A DNA stretch of 40,772 bases from an uncultured Alphaproteobacteria bacterium (GCA_937935995.1 CALGXF010000019.1:1-40772), one strand, 5' to 3'; numbered from the stretch's first letter, positions 31,082 through 40,738 are shown. The notes: a model not told the origin generated them from the letters alone. Numbers and translations: made by a program.

Positions 31082-32497
31082 ATGAGCTTATTTTTATTAT
31101 CATGCGTCGCTTTGATTGCGGGTTATTTTCTTTACGGCGCTTTCATTGAAAAAGTCTTTAAAATCAACCCGTCCAAAAAGACGCCGGCTGTTTTGTATGC
31201 TGACGGAGTCGATTATGTACCGTTGCCGACGTACAAGATTTTCCTCATTCAATTTTTGAATATTGCGGGTTTAGGCCCTGTTTTCGGTGCCATTTTAGGG
31301 GCTTTATACGGACCGGTCTGTTTGCTGTGGATTGTTTTGGGATCTGTTTTCGCGGGCGCTGTTCATGATTACTTATCCGGTATGTTGTCTTTACGATACA
31401 AAGGCCAATCCATCACTTTTTTAATGGAAAAGTTTTTCGGCCATCAATTTAAAGCCCTGTTTTTAATCTTTTTAACATTTTTCCTGATTTTAGTCGGTGC
31501 TGTTTTTGCCATGAGTCCGGCTCAGATGTTGGCCAATGAAACGCCCCCCTCCTTTTTGTTTTGGATTTGTGTGATTTTCGGTTATTATTTTTTGGCGACT
31601 TTGCTGCCCATCGACAAAATCATCGGGCGGTTTTACCCATACTTTGCGTTACTGCTTTTAGGCGTAACCGTCAGCTTAACGGTTGTGTTATTTATGCGCG
31701 GTGTGCCGTTTTATCCTGATTTATCGCTGACAAACCAACATCCAGCCGGATTGCCGATTTTTCCGTTGATGTTCGTCACCATTGCCTGCGGTGCCCTCAG
31801 CGGTTTTCACGCCACGCAATCGCCAATGATGGCCAGATGTTTAACCAATGAAAAATACGGGCGCCCCGTTTTTTACGGTGCCATGATTACCGAAGGCATT
31901 ATTGCCTTAATGTGGGCAACGCTCGGCATGTCGTTTTATCAAGGCTCTGCGCATTTATACGAAGCTGTTCAAACCGGAGGGCCGATTTTTGTCGTTTCCT
32001 CAATTGCCAAAGACTTTTTAGGTTCCGTCGGCGGTTTTTTGACAGTTTTGTCCGTCGTCATTTTATCGATTACATCCGGTGATACAGCTTTTCGGTCGGC
32101 GCGTTTGAATTTAGCCGACGTTCTGCATTTATCCCAAAAAGAAGTACAGAACCGGTTGTTATTAAGCGCGGTTGTCTTACTGGGCGGCATCGGGTTGTGC
32201 TTTATTCCGTTGATGAGCATTTGGACATACTTCGGATGGGCAAACCAATTGCTGGCAACATCAACTTTATGGATTTGCACGCTGTATTTAAGACGCCGGC
32301 ACACCCTTTACATCTTGACGCTCTTGCCGGCATTGTTTATGACGGCTGTCTGTGCAACATACATTGCCTATGAAAAAATCGGATTTCACCTGCCGCTGGA
32401 AGTCGCACAAGGTATCGGCATCGGGACAAGTTTGCTGTTTCTTTTGATTTTTATTTGGAAAAAGCCGGCTACCCGAAAGCTAGCTCAAGCTAAATAA
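31082..32497 (+). CDS. cstA: CstA-family carbon starvation/pyruvate transporter
   Basis: The product is 471 residues, the short CstA form. About thirteen to fourteen hydrophobic segments fill the protein. The family landmarks are LYADGVDYVPLPTYKIFLIQ and FLNIAGLGPVFGAILGALYG near residues 38-77, then GSVFAGAVHDYLSGMLSLRY and SGFHATQSPMMARCL. CstA proteins import pyruvate or peptides during starvation in enterobacteria; the substrate here is inferred. The last 18 bases overlap the convergent permease gene, so antisense contact between the two transcripts is likely. No CstA partner such as YjiX is visible. Confidence 0.93.
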   Translation: MSLFLLSCVALIAGYFLYGAFIEKVFKINPSKKTPAVLYADGVDYVPLPTYKIFLIQFLNIAGLGPVFGAILGALYGPVCLLWIVLGSVFAGAVHDYLSGMLSLRYKGQSITFLMEKFFGHQFKALFLIFLTFFLILVGAVFAMSPAQMLANETPPSFLFWICVIFGYYFLATLLPIDKIIGRFYPYFALLLLGVTVSLTVVLFMRGVPFYPDLSLTNQHPAGLPIFPLMFVTIACGALSGFHATQSPMMARCLTNEKYGRPVFYGAMITEGIIALMWATLGMSFYQGSAHLYEAVQTGGPIFVVSSIAKDFLGSVGGFLTVLSVVILSITSGDTAFRSARLNLADVLHLSQKEVQNRLLLSAVVLLGGIGLCFIPLMSIWTYFGWANQLLATSTLWICTLYLRRRHTLYILTLLPALFMTAVCATYIAYEKIGFHLPLEVAQGIGIGTSLLFLLIFIWKKPATRKLAQAK

Positions 32498-33676
32498 AAA
32501 TCCGACCAAGACAAACAACATCATCAAAAAGCCCCCGATAACCAAAGGCGGGTAAGCTTTTGTTTTATCCCGCAGCAGCCAATTGGCCCCAAAGACAGCC
32601 AAGTAACTCACTAGAAAAGCCGCACTTGAAAAGTTGACGATGGCCGAAAAGTCAAATGCTGCCGTCGCCCAAGCCGTCACACCGATTGTCAACAAATTCC
32701 CCCAACTGCCTTTGCCCAAAAACTTATGTTCATAAAAGCGCGGCAAAACACCGTCTTGGGCCAAAGCTTGAGAAATCCGAAAAATGCTGAAAAACGTTGC
32801 GCTGATGCCGGTCATAAAAGCAATAATGGCCGCACCGTAAATCAAAACATAGCCGGCTTTTCCCAAAATCTGTTCGGCAACAAGTGCCACTGCCGTATTC
32901 GCATTCTTCAATAATTGTGCCATCGGCATATTTGCCAACACGACAAAAGCCAAGCTGATATAAAGCAAAATAACAATCGTTAATGTCCAATAAATCGCTC
33001 GTGCAATTGTCAATTTCGGATTTTTCACATCTGCCGCCGCATTTGTAATGACACCAAAACCGGCATAGGCAAAAAACGTAATCCCGACACTGGTCATAAA
33101 CTGTTTGAACGAAACGGGCAGATGATGAACGGGATAGGAAGCACCATGTGAGATAAAACCGTAAAAAGCAGCTACTATCAACAACGCTAAAATACCTAAT
33201 TTGACAGCGACCAGAACAGTTTCCGTTTTACCGACATCGCCGGAACTTAACATATTCAAAAACCCTAACGCCACGATTAAAACAACTGCAAAGCTGTTGA
33301 TAAACAAAGCCCCTTGAATATCTTTGGGCAACAAGTCGTTGATATAAATTCCAAAAGATTTGGCCATCATGCAAATAGACACGGCCGAAGCCAACCAATA
33401 AATAATCGTCAATGTACCGGACATCCACTTTTTAGGGTAAGCAATATGAAAATAATCCGTCAAACCGCCCGATCCCGGGTAAGCTCCGGCTAATTTTGCA
33501 TAAGAATATCCGCACAACATGGCAATGATGCCGCCGATGGCAAAAGACAGATATGTCCATTCTCCGGCATATACAATGACTTGCCCCAATAATGCGAAAA
33601 TACCGGCACCGACAATTGACCCGATACCCAAAGCAACAACGCTCAATAAATCTAATCCATATTTTTTAAATGACAT
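32480..33676 (-). CDS. APC-superfamily amino-acid permease
   Basis: The product is 398 residues with about eleven to twelve membrane segments. The first segment carries the APC signature ALGIGSIVGAGIFALLGQ (about 16-33), where the broken helix binds the amino-acid backbone. A second signature, FFAYAGFGVITNAAADVKNP near residue 200, matches the broken helix 6. It would import an amino acid driven by an ion gradient; the substrate is unknown. The ribosome site is AGGAG. It is convergent with cstA (18-base overlap) and divergent from the sugar-kinase operon. Confidence 0.88.
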   Translation of the reverse strand: MSFKKYGLDLLSVVALGIGSIVGAGIFALLGQVIVYAGEWTYLSFAIGGIIAMLCGYSYAKLAGAYPGSGGLTDYFHIAYPKKWMSGTLTIIYWLASAVSICMMAKSFGIYINDLLPKDIQGALFINSFAVVLIVALGFLNMLSSGDVGKTETVLVAVKLGILALLIVAAFYGFISHGASYPVHHLPVSFKQFMTSVGITFFAYAGFGVITNAAADVKNPKLTIARAIYWTLTIVILLYISLAFVVLANMPMAQLLKNANTAVALVAEQILGKAGYVLIYGAAIIAFMTGISATFFSIFRISQALAQDGVLPRFYEHKFLGKGSWGNLLTIGVTAWATAAFDFSAIVNFSSAAFLVSYLAVFGANWLLRDKTKAYPPLVIGGFLMMLFVLVGFLFSLS

Positions 33677-33747
33677 GGTTTTCTCCTCTCCTTTTCTTTA
33701 AATAAGATGTTTTTTCAAAATTGCCACCCTTTATTTGCCCTTATCCC

Positions 33748-33776
33748 TTGCTTTTTGGAAAAAGGATTGATATGTT
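33748..33776 (+). promoter_or_regulatory. Candidate extended -10 promoter of the sugar kinase operon
   Basis: TATGTT (33771-33776) preceded by TGA forms an extended -10, with TTGCTT (33748-33753) 17 bases upstream. The leader to the ATG at 33794 would be about 11 bases and holds the AAGGGGAG ribosome site. Confidence 0.35.
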
Positions 33777-33793
33777 ACGAAAGGGGAGACAAA

Positions 33794-34660
33794 ATGAAGC
33801 AGCCAATTGTCGTCGGTATCGGTGAATTATTATGGGATTTGCTGCCGTCCGGGAAACAAGCCGGCGGAGCGCCGATTAACTTTGTTTATCATGCCACACA
33901 ACTCGGTGCAACAGGCTATGCCATCAGTGCCGTCGGAAAAGACCCGCTCGGTGCCGAAATCATTCAAGAATTGAACAATAACCACATCCACTTTGTTTTA
34001 AGCACGGTTGATTATCCGACCGGAACGGTTCCCGTTGAATTAAAAAACGGGTTACCGGCCTATACGATTGTCGAGAATGTTGCTTGGGATCATCTGCCTG
34101 TGGATAAAAAAGCCGTTAACATCCTGCATCAGGCTAACGCCGTTTGCTACGGCACACTGGCTTTGCGTCATCCCGATACACGTGCAACGATTTTCCGATT
34201 GTTATCGGAAGTTCCCCGTTCGGCGCTTTTCTTTTTTGACGTCAATCTGCGGGGCACGTATTATTCCAAAGAATTGATTGAACAACTTTTACAGCCGGCC
34301 ACGGTTTTTAAATTAAACGATGATGAAATAAAAGTCATCCGCCGCTTGTTTAAGTTAACCGGAACGGATGATGATGTTTGTCAGAGTCTTTTGGAAAAAT
34401 ACAATTTGGATTATTTAATTTTTACGGCCGGCGAGAAATACAGCGTTGTTTATACGCCGGCGGAAAAATCATTTATTGAAACACCACTTGTTTCGACTGT
34501 GGACACTGTCGGAGCCGGAGACGCTTTTTCGGGGGCTTTTGTTTATTCTCTGCTGACGGGAAAATCTTTGCGGCAAGCCCATGAAAAAGCTGTTGCCGTT
34601 TCTGCATATGTCTGTACACAATCCGGCGCATGGCCGTCTTATAAGGACTTTAAATCATGA
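33794..34660 (+). CDS. PfkB-family sugar kinase, probably fructokinase
   Basis: The product is 288 residues. It phosphorylates a sugar, most likely fructose, with ATP. The substrate motif GELLWDLLPSGKQAGGAPIN near residues 8-27 is typical of fructokinases, and the C-terminal PfkB signature DTVGAGDAFSGAFVY contains the catalytic Asp and anion-hole glycines. I chose the ATG at 33794 since AAGGGGAG precedes it; the open frame extends to 33707 without a ribosome site. The gene overlaps the transporter by four bases (ATGA), so uptake and phosphorylation form one unit. Confidence 0.92.
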   Translation: MKQPIVVGIGELLWDLLPSGKQAGGAPINFVYHATQLGATGYAISAVGKDPLGAEIIQELNNNHIHFVLSTVDYPTGTVPVELKNGLPAYTIVENVAWDHLPVDKKAVNILHQANAVCYGTLALRHPDTRATIFRLLSEVPRSALFFFDVNLRGTYYSKELIEQLLQPATVFKLNDDEIKVIRRLFKLTGTDDDVCQSLLEKYNLDYLIFTAGEKYSVVYTPAEKSFIETPLVSTVDTVGAGDAFSGAFVYSLLTGKSLRQAHEKAVAVSAYVCTQSGAWPSYKDFKS

Positions 34661-35814
34661 CCCAAAATAATCAAAAAATCATTTTCAGACTTATTCCGAT
34701 TATGCTGACTTTCTTCGCGATGGGATTTGTGGATTTAGTCGGCATCGCATCAAATTACGTTAAGGCAGATTTCGGGTTATCCGATTCATTAACAAATCTG
34801 TTGCCTTCCATGGTCTTTTTCTGGTTTTTGGTTTTATCTGTTCCAACCGGCATGCTGATGGATAAAATCGGCCGGCGTAAAACGGTCTTGTTGAGTCTGG
34901 CCCTTACCTTGATGGCTATGTTGGTTCCCTTGATTGATTATAACCTGCCGTTGATGGTGTTTTCCTTTGCCCTGCTCGGCATCGGCAACACGTTGATGCA
35001 AGTATCACTCAACCCGTTATTATCCAACATCATTCACGGCAATAAATTATCCAGTGCTTTGACTTTCGGCCAGTTTATCAAAAACATAGCCGCCTTTTCG
35101 GCACCGATTTTAACAGCATGGGCGATTGCCCGCGTCGGAGATTGGAAACTCATTTATCCGATTTTCATGTTGGAAGGTGTCGTTGCTTTATTGGCAATGG
35201 CAAAAGATACCATCAAAGAACGTGTATCCGGCCACGCTTCAACCTTTAAACAATGTTTTTCTTTGTTAAAAGATCCGCTGATTTTATTTTGCTTTATCGG
35301 GATTATGTGCCATGTGGGCATTGATGTCGGCACAAATGTCACAGCGCCTAAAATCCTGACTGAAAAAATAGGCATGAGCTTGGCCGCCGCCGGATATGCA
35401 ACCAGCATTTATTTTTTCTTTAAAACGGCCGGCAGTTTTATGGGCGCCTTTATTTTAGCCCGCTTTTCTCACAAACGTTTTTTTGCCGTTAGTGCTTTTA
35501 TCATGCTGGCCGCCGTCATCGGATTGTTTGTTTTTTCGGAAAAGCTGCCGCTTTACATCTGCATTGCGCTCATCGGATTCGGCAATTCCAACATATTTTC
35601 CATCATTTTTGCCCAAGCGATTTTACATAAACCCAGCCGGAAAAACGACATTTCCGGGTTGATGATTATGGGGTTGTTCGGCGGAACCGTCTTTCCGTTT
35701 TTAATGGGAATTACGGCCGACATTTCCGGCAGCCAAATGGGCAGTGTTGCTGTCATGAGCTTGGGAATTTTATTCCTGCTTTATATGATTCGGCAAATAA
35801 AACAAGCCCATTAA
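34657..35814 (+). CDS. MFS transporter, probably for a sugar
   Basis: The product is 385 residues with twelve predicted membrane helices. The MFS loop 2-3 signature GMLMDKIGRRKTVL (about residues 66-79) is present, and the central loop is short. The pairing with a PfkB kinase through a four-base overlap suggests import of fructose or a similar hexose by proton symport. FucP-like and glucose/galactose transporters share the layout. A weak terminator overlaps its stop. Confidence 0.87.
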   Translation: MTQNNQKIIFRLIPIMLTFFAMGFVDLVGIASNYVKADFGLSDSLTNLLPSMVFFWFLVLSVPTGMLMDKIGRRKTVLLSLALTLMAMLVPLIDYNLPLMVFSFALLGIGNTLMQVSLNPLLSNIIHGNKLSSALTFGQFIKNIAAFSAPILTAWAIARVGDWKLIYPIFMLEGVVALLAMAKDTIKERVSGHASTFKQCFSLLKDPLILFCFIGIMCHVGIDVGTNVTAPKILTEKIGMSLAAAGYATSIYFFFKTAGSFMGAFILARFSHKRFFAVSAFIMLAAVIGLFVFSEKLPLYICIALIGFGNSNIFSIIFAQAILHKPSRKNDISGLMIMGLFGGTVFPFLMGITADISGSQMGSVAVMSLGILFLLYMIRQIKQAH

Positions 35815-35825
35815 ATCGGCTTTTT
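35804..35825 (+). terminator. Weak terminator overlapping the transporter stop codon
   Basis: AAGCC (35804-35808) pairs with GGCTT (35818-35822) around a 9-base loop, with five T from 35821. It is only five pairs long. Confidence 0.4.
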
Positions 35826-35830
35826 AATTC

Positions 35831-35859
35831 TTGAATTGTAACTTTTTTAATGATATGCT
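35831..35859 (+). promoter_or_regulatory. Extended -10 promoter of the zinc-ribbon gene
   Basis: TTGAAT (35831-35836) and TATGCT (35854-35859) lie 17 bases apart, and TGA just before the -10 makes it an extended -10. Confidence 0.5.
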
Positions 35860-35887
35860 TTATTCAAAAGCAAAACAAGGAGTTATC

Positions 35888-36310
35888 ATGCCGATTAAAT
35901 GCATCAAGTGCGGTGGCACAAAAACAGTTAAAAACGGTTTGGTTTTCGGGCATCAGCGTTACAAATGTTCCGGATGCGGATACCAATTTACAAAAGAAGC
36001 CCCCGCCGGAAAACCGATTTATATCAAACTGATTTGTCACGGTTTATTTATGTCCGGTTTTTCTATGCGGGAAATTGCCAAAATTGTCGGCGTTACGGCC
36101 CAATCCGTGTCTCGCTGGATTAAAAAGTGGCATTCCGCTTATATGACCGAACTGGGCAAACACCAAAAAATTAAAGTCATGAGCCGAAAAGAACTGTCAG
36201 ACATCCTTGCACCCGGAGACAAAGCCGACTTATTGGTCATTTCGACAACCTTGCCTTCCGGCGCCCGTTACCATGTGGTCATTCAGCCTCCACCTTTTCA
36301 AAATCATTAA
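35888..36310 (+). CDS. Stand-alone IS1-type zinc-ribbon plus HTH protein
   Basis: The product is 140 residues. Residues 5-30 form a four-cysteine zinc ribbon (C5-x2-C8 and C27-x2-C30, with VKNGLVFGHQRYKCSGCG), the block found at the head of IS1 InsA. A helix-turn-helix follows (FSMREIAKIVGVTAQSVSRW, about 55-75). The last 55 residues are neither a DDE nuclease nor any family I know. There are no transposase catalytic residues, terminal inverted repeats or target duplications, so this is not an insertion sequence but probably a DNA-binding protein derived from one. The ATG at 35888 has AAGGAG upstream. It lies 92 bases before the efflux operon, with a palindrome at 36312 between them. Confidence 0.75.
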   Translation: MPIKCIKCGGTKTVKNGLVFGHQRYKCSGCGYQFTKEAPAGKPIYIKLICHGLFMSGFSMREIAKIVGVTAQSVSRWIKKWHSAYMTELGKHQKIKVMSRKELSDILAPGDKADLLVISTTLPSGARYHVVIQPPPFQNH

Positions 36311-36311
36311 A

Positions 36312-36324
36312 AAAGTGACACTTT
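36312..36324. promoter_or_regulatory. Palindrome between the zinc-ribbon gene and the efflux operon
   Basis: AAAGTG and CACTTT flank a single A in a perfect inverted repeat just after the zinc-ribbon stop. It is a plausible operator. It could also be part of a weak hairpin, since CGTTTTT follows. No convincing -35/-10 pair for the efflux operon is seen in 36325-36402. Confidence 0.35.
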
Positions 36325-36402
36325 CGTTTTTGAGCTTGATTTTTTAAAAAACATCTTTTAACCTGCCTCATTCATAAAATAATAAACAATGGGTGAGTTC
36401 AA

Positions 36403-37503
36403 ATGAATGTCAAAAAAATTAAAACAAGCCATCTTTTCATGCGCATCGGGTTTGCGGTTTTATTTTGTGCGCTCGGTTGGTACCTGCACGGGAAAATGGT
36501 ACCGAATTTATCGACCGGTTCGTCCGATAATCAACCGCCGCATGTTTTAGTCAGAGCTTTGGAAAAACGGGACATCTCCCCTAAAAAGAAATACATCGCT
36601 CAAGCCGAAGCCATCAACAGCGTTGACATTATTCCGCAGGTTTCCGGTTATTTGGAAGAAATCTTGTTTGAAGACGGTTCATTTATTCATCAAGGCGATC
36701 CCGTTTTCGTCATTGAACAAAGAAAATACAAAGCGGATGTTTTGTCGGCCGAAGCGGCTGTCACGCGGTTAAAAAACGAATTTAAGCGAATTGACGCGCT
36801 CCATAAAAGTAAAGACGCTTCCGACAGTGCCAGAGATTTGGCTCAAAGCAATCTTCAACAAGCCGAGGCGGCTTTGGATTTAGCCAAATTAAATCTGGAA
36901 CACACACGGATTCAATCTCCTATTTCGGGATACATCGGCAAAGCGTTCGTTACAATCGGGAACCTTGTCAGCCCGAATTCTCCGAAACTGGCTCGCATTG
37001 TTCAAACCAATCCGATTCGCATTGCTTTTTCGGTCACAGACAAAGAACGTTCCGAATTTATGACAAAAGCTAAAAATATTGAAGCGGTTTCCGTAGACAT
37101 TGTTATGCCGGATGGTTCTATTCGGACAGTGGCTGCACAAAATTTATTCTACAGCAACGAAGTCAATCCCGATACGGCAACCATTCCGGTCTATATTGAT
37201 TTAGAAAATGCGGATAACTTGCTCATTCCCGGCAACTACATTGATATTTATTTTCGTTTCAATAAAGGCGAAGAAACTTTGTTGGTTCCGCAAATGGCTT
37301 TGTCGGCAGACGTCAACGGCAGTTATGTCATGACCGTCGGCGGGGATAACAAAGTTCAACTCAAATATGTTGAATTGGGAGACGTTATTGACGACATGCA
37401 AGTTGTTTTATCCGGCTTGTCCGAAACAGATTATGTCATTGTCCAAGGTTTGCAAAAAGTGCAACCCGGCATGACGGTCAACCCGACTTTTTTAAATCCA
37501 TAG
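36403..37503 (+). CDS. RND efflux periplasmic adaptor (membrane fusion protein)
   Basis: The product is 366 residues. An N-terminal anchor (FMRIGFAVLFCALGWYLHGK, about 12-31) holds it in the inner membrane; there is no lipobox. Then come half of the lipoyl domain (NSVDIIPQVSGYLEEILFED), a helical hairpin (about 105-160, heptad-like, contacting the outer-membrane channel), the other lipoyl half (HTRIQSPISGYIGKAFVTIG), and the beta-barrel and membrane-proximal domains. It couples the RND permease to a TolC-type channel. It lies 10 bases before the permease. The ribosome site is GGGTGAG. Confidence 0.92.
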   Translation: MNVKKIKTSHLFMRIGFAVLFCALGWYLHGKMVPNLSTGSSDNQPPHVLVRALEKRDISPKKKYIAQAEAINSVDIIPQVSGYLEEILFEDGSFIHQGDPVFVIEQRKYKADVLSAEAAVTRLKNEFKRIDALHKSKDASDSARDLAQSNLQQAEAALDLAKLNLEHTRIQSPISGYIGKAFVTIGNLVSPNSPKLARIVQTNPIRIAFSVTDKERSEFMTKAKNIEAVSVDIVMPDGSIRTVAAQNLFYSNEVNPDTATIPVYIDLENADNLLIPGNYIDIYFRFNKGEETLLVPQMALSADVNGSYVMTVGGDNKVQLKYVELGDVIDDMQVVLSGLSETDYVIVQGLQKVQPGMTVNPTFLNP

Positions 37504-37513
37504 GTGAAGTATT

Positions 37514-40500
37514 ATGTTTTCTGATTTTTTCATCCGCCGGCCGCGGTTTTCTTTCGTGATTTCGATTGTCATCTGTTTAGTCGGCCTTATTGCCCTTTTT
37601 CAATTGCCGATAGCCCTTTACCCGGAAGTAACGCCACCGCAGATTTCCGTTCGAGCCACCTATCCCGGTGCCAGTGCCGACGTCATTGCCAAAACGGTCG
37701 GTATTCCGTTGGAAGATGAAATGAACGGCGTGGAAGACATGCTTTACATGAATTCGACATCGGAAGATTCCAGTTACAACCTGTCCGTTACGTTTAAAAC
37801 GGGAATAGATCCGGATATCGCCCAAGTCAAAGTTCAAAACAGAATTCAACAAGCTTCATCCAAACTGCCCGAAGAAGTCACGCGTCAAGGCATCACCGTC
37901 ACGCGGGAATCGTCCAATATTTTGGGTTTTATCGTCTTTTCATCGCCAAATGATACGTATTCGGAACAAGAAATCAGTGACTATATTTATAACAACGTTC
38001 AACGAACCATTTCTAAAATTCACGGTGTCGGGAATTTAAACGTGTACGGATCCAAATTATCCATGCGCGTATGGATGAACGTTGATAAAATGGCCGGATT
38101 GCACATAACGGCCGCCGATGTTTATTCAGCCGTTTCCGGACAAAACTATCAACCGACGTTAGGCAAAGTCGGCGCCGTACCGACCCAAACCGTCAACCCG
38201 ATGACATACACGTTACAAACCGTCGGCCGCATGAGCACGCCGCAGGAATTTGAAAACATCATTATCCGGACAGCGGAACAAGGCGGATTAGTCCGACTCA
38301 AAGACATTGCAAAAGTCGAAATCGGACAAGAAGATTATGCCATTTCCGGCTTGTACAACGGTAAAAATGCCATTACGATGGCCGTGACTCTTTCCTCCGG
38401 TGCCAACGCTCTGGAAACAATGGAAAACGTCAAAAAAGCGCTTCAAGAATTATCCGTTTTCTTCCCCGAAGATTTAACCTATGTCATCAGTTACGATTCA
38501 ACAAAGTACATTGATGCTTCGGTCGAAGAAGTGGCATGGACCTTGTTGTTGACTTTGATTTTGGTTGTGGCTGTCTGCTATTTCTTTTTACAAGATTTTT
38601 ATTCAACCCTCATTCCGTCCTTGACGATTCCCGTATCCATTTTGGGTACTTTTGCCGTCATTCTGGTGTTAGGGTACAGCATTAACATGTTCACGTTGTT
38701 TGCCTTACTGTTAGCCATCGGAACCGTCGTAGATGACGCCATTGTTGTTGTTGAGCGAGTCGTTTATTTGATGCAGCATTCTCACATGAACGCCAGAGAA
38801 GCAACATTCCAAGCAATGCGCGAAATTTCCGGGGCTTTGGTCGCCACCTCTATGGTTTTGCTGGCTATTTTTATTCCGGTCGGCTTTTTGGACGGTATCA
38901 CCGGTAAAATTTACCAACAATTTTCCGTCACGATTACAACAGCTATTTTATTTTCTTTACTGAACGCATTGACATTGTCGCCGGCTTTGTGCGCTTTGTT
39001 GATTAAAAAAATAAAACCCAGAACCAAAGGATTTTGGGCCAAAACGAATAAAACAATCGATAAAACCATTCATTCTTATGTTATCTCGGTGTCTGTCATC
39101 GCGAAAAAAATACCGGTCATCGTGACAATCTTTGCTTTGTTTCTGGTTCTGGCTTACGGCTTATTTTCGACGGCACAAACATCCTTTATTCCGGACGAAG
39201 ACCAAGGCGTTATCGTCTTAAGCATGCAATTGCCGGAAGGTGCTTCCAAAAAAAGGACGCATGATTTGGTTCAGAAAGTCAACGAAGTCATCCGAAGCGA
39301 AAAAAGCATTGAAGGCATTTCAAACGTCGTCGGCTACAGCCTGATGGGCGGGCGCGGCGAAAATGTATCTATGTCGTTTATCGTTTTAAAACCATGGAGC
39401 GAACGAACGGACGAATCCGAACATTCAAGTATGATTTTAAATCGCATTCGCGGTAAATTAGCGGCTTTTTCGGAAGCAGAATTCCAATTGTTTGAAATGC
39501 CGGCCATTCCGGGTTTAGGGCTGGCGAACGGATTGGACATTCGGCTTGAATCGCGCCAAAGCATGGATTATCAACAATTAGACGCTGCTTTGCAAAGCTT
39601 TATCGGACGTATTAATCAACTGCCGGATATTGCATATGCTTACACAACGTTTAATGCGAAAACGCCCAATGTCTTTTTGGACATTGATCGAACAAAGGCC
39701 GAAAGCATGAAAGTGCCGATGGCAACCATTTATTCAACGTTGGAAAGTTATCTGGGCTCAGCGTACGTGAATGATATTAACCTCGGCACACAGGTTAACA
39801 AAGTCATGTTGCAATCGGATTGGCCGTATCGCCAAGACATTGACAGCATTAATGCGATTTATGTTGCGAATCAAGAAGGCCGGATGGTGCCGATGCGCGG
39901 ATTGGTCGAATTGCACAAAGTTTTAGCCCCGCGCGTCGTTGAACGATATAACCAATATCCGGCGGCGAGCATTACGGCCGTTCAAAAGCCGACGGCCAGT
40001 ACGGGGCAAGCAATGGCTGCCGTTGAAGAATTACAAAAACTGTTGCCGAAAGGTTACACGATTGAATGGTCGACCATGAGCTTTCAAGAAAAAAACACAC
40101 ATGGTCAAATCGGTTATTTAATTGCGCTGGCGATTATCTTTGCTTACCTTTTCTTGGTTGCGCAATACGAAAGCTTTATTGTTCCTTTGCCGGTGTTGTT
40201 GTCTTTGGTCGTTGCCATGAACGGCGCCATGCTGGGTTTGTTCTTTTCGGGTATGCCTTTAAGCATTTATGCACAGCTGGGGTTGATTTTGTTGATTGGT
40301 TTAGCCAGCAAAAACGCTATTTTGATTGTCGAATTTGCCAAAGAAGAACGCAACAAAGGCGCAACCATTGTCAATGCAGCCATCAAAGGGTTAAAAGAGC
40401 GGTTCCGTGCCGTCTTAATGACCGCTTTCTCTTTTATTCTGGGCGTTTGGCCGATGGTCATTGCCACCGGTGCGGCGGCCGAAAGCCGTCGAGCCATCGG

Positions 40501-40621
40501 CGTGCCGGTTTTCTGGGGTATGTTGATTGGAACCGGGGTCGGTTTGTTCATTATCCCTTTGATGTATGTTTTGGTTCAAACGTCTTATGAACGCTTTATC
40601 AAATGGGTGAAACGATCATAA
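37514..40621 (+). CDS. RND multidrug efflux permease (AcrB/MexB type)
   Basis: The product is 1035 residues, the usual length for this family. Twelve membrane helices with two large periplasmic loops are apparent. The first helix (FVISIVICLVGLIALF) is followed by LYPEVTPPQISVRATYPGAS. Helix 4 has GTVVDDAIVVVERVV with the paired proton-relay aspartates, and helix 10 has LIGLASKNAILIVEFAKE with the relay lysine. The trimer would export drugs or bile-like compounds by proton antiport through the adaptor and an outer-membrane channel. No TolC homologue is in the window, so the channel is encoded elsewhere. An AGGTGAAG site precedes the ATG, and a terminator follows at 40659. Confidence 0.95.
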   Translation: MFSDFFIRRPRFSFVISIVICLVGLIALFQLPIALYPEVTPPQISVRATYPGASADVIAKTVGIPLEDEMNGVEDMLYMNSTSEDSSYNLSVTFKTGIDPDIAQVKVQNRIQQASSKLPEEVTRQGITVTRESSNILGFIVFSSPNDTYSEQEISDYIYNNVQRTISKIHGVGNLNVYGSKLSMRVWMNVDKMAGLHITAADVYSAVSGQNYQPTLGKVGAVPTQTVNPMTYTLQTVGRMSTPQEFENIIIRTAEQGGLVRLKDIAKVEIGQEDYAISGLYNGKNAITMAVTLSSGANALETMENVKKALQELSVFFPEDLTYVISYDSTKYIDASVEEVAWTLLLTLILVVAVCYFFLQDFYSTLIPSLTIPVSILGTFAVILVLGYSINMFTLFALLLAIGTVVDDAIVVVERVVYLMQHSHMNAREATFQAMREISGALVATSMVLLAIFIPVGFLDGITGKIYQQFSVTITTAILFSLLNALTLSPALCALLIKKIKPRTKGFWAKTNKTIDKTIHSYVISVSVIAKKIPVIVTIFALFLVLAYGLFSTAQTSFIPDEDQGVIVLSMQLPEGASKKRTHDLVQKVNEVIRSEKSIEGISNVVGYSLMGGRGENVSMSFIVLKPWSERTDESEHSSMILNRIRGKLAAFSEAEFQLFEMPAIPGLGLANGLDIRLESRQSMDYQQLDAALQSFIGRINQLPDIAYAYTTFNAKTPNVFLDIDRTKAESMKVPMATIYSTLESYLGSAYVNDINLGTQVNKVMLQSDWPYRQDIDSINAIYVANQEGRMVPMRGLVELHKVLAPRVVERYNQYPAASITAVQKPTASTGQAMAAVEELQKLLPKGYTIEWSTMSFQEKNTHGQIGYLIALAIIFAYLFLVAQYESFIVPLPVLLSLVVAMNGAMLGLFFSGMPLSIYAQLGLILLIGLASKNAILIVEFAKEERNKGATIVNAAIKGLKERFRAVLMTAFSFILGVWPMVIATGAAAESRRAIGVPVFWGMLIGTGVGLFIIPLMYVLVQTSYERFIKWVKRS

Positions 40622-40658
40622 ATTTCATCATTATGCGATACAAGGTAAAATCCACACG

Positions 40659-40684
40659 AAAAGCCGCCTGAAAAGACGGCTTTT
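40659..40684 (+). terminator. Rho-independent terminator after the efflux operon
   Basis: AAAAGCCG (40659-40666) pairs with CGGCTTTT (40677-40684). Two more pairs past a C-A mismatch close a GAAA tetraloop. The T-run is part of the 3' arm, and a second T-run lies at 40692-40698. Confidence 0.8.
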
Positions 40685-40738
40685 AGATTGCTTTTTTTAA
40701 AATTCACAAGAAAGTAGAAATAAAAATAAAAAATTTAC

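Noticed and set aside
35888..36310. Intact IS1-type insertion sequence.
   Set aside because: There is no InsB/DDE domain, and no terminal inverted repeats or target duplication are visible.
40066..40590. Long +1-frame ORF (174 codons) inside the efflux permease gene.
   Set aside because: It is a shadow of the RND gene, Arg/Cys-rich with no start signal.
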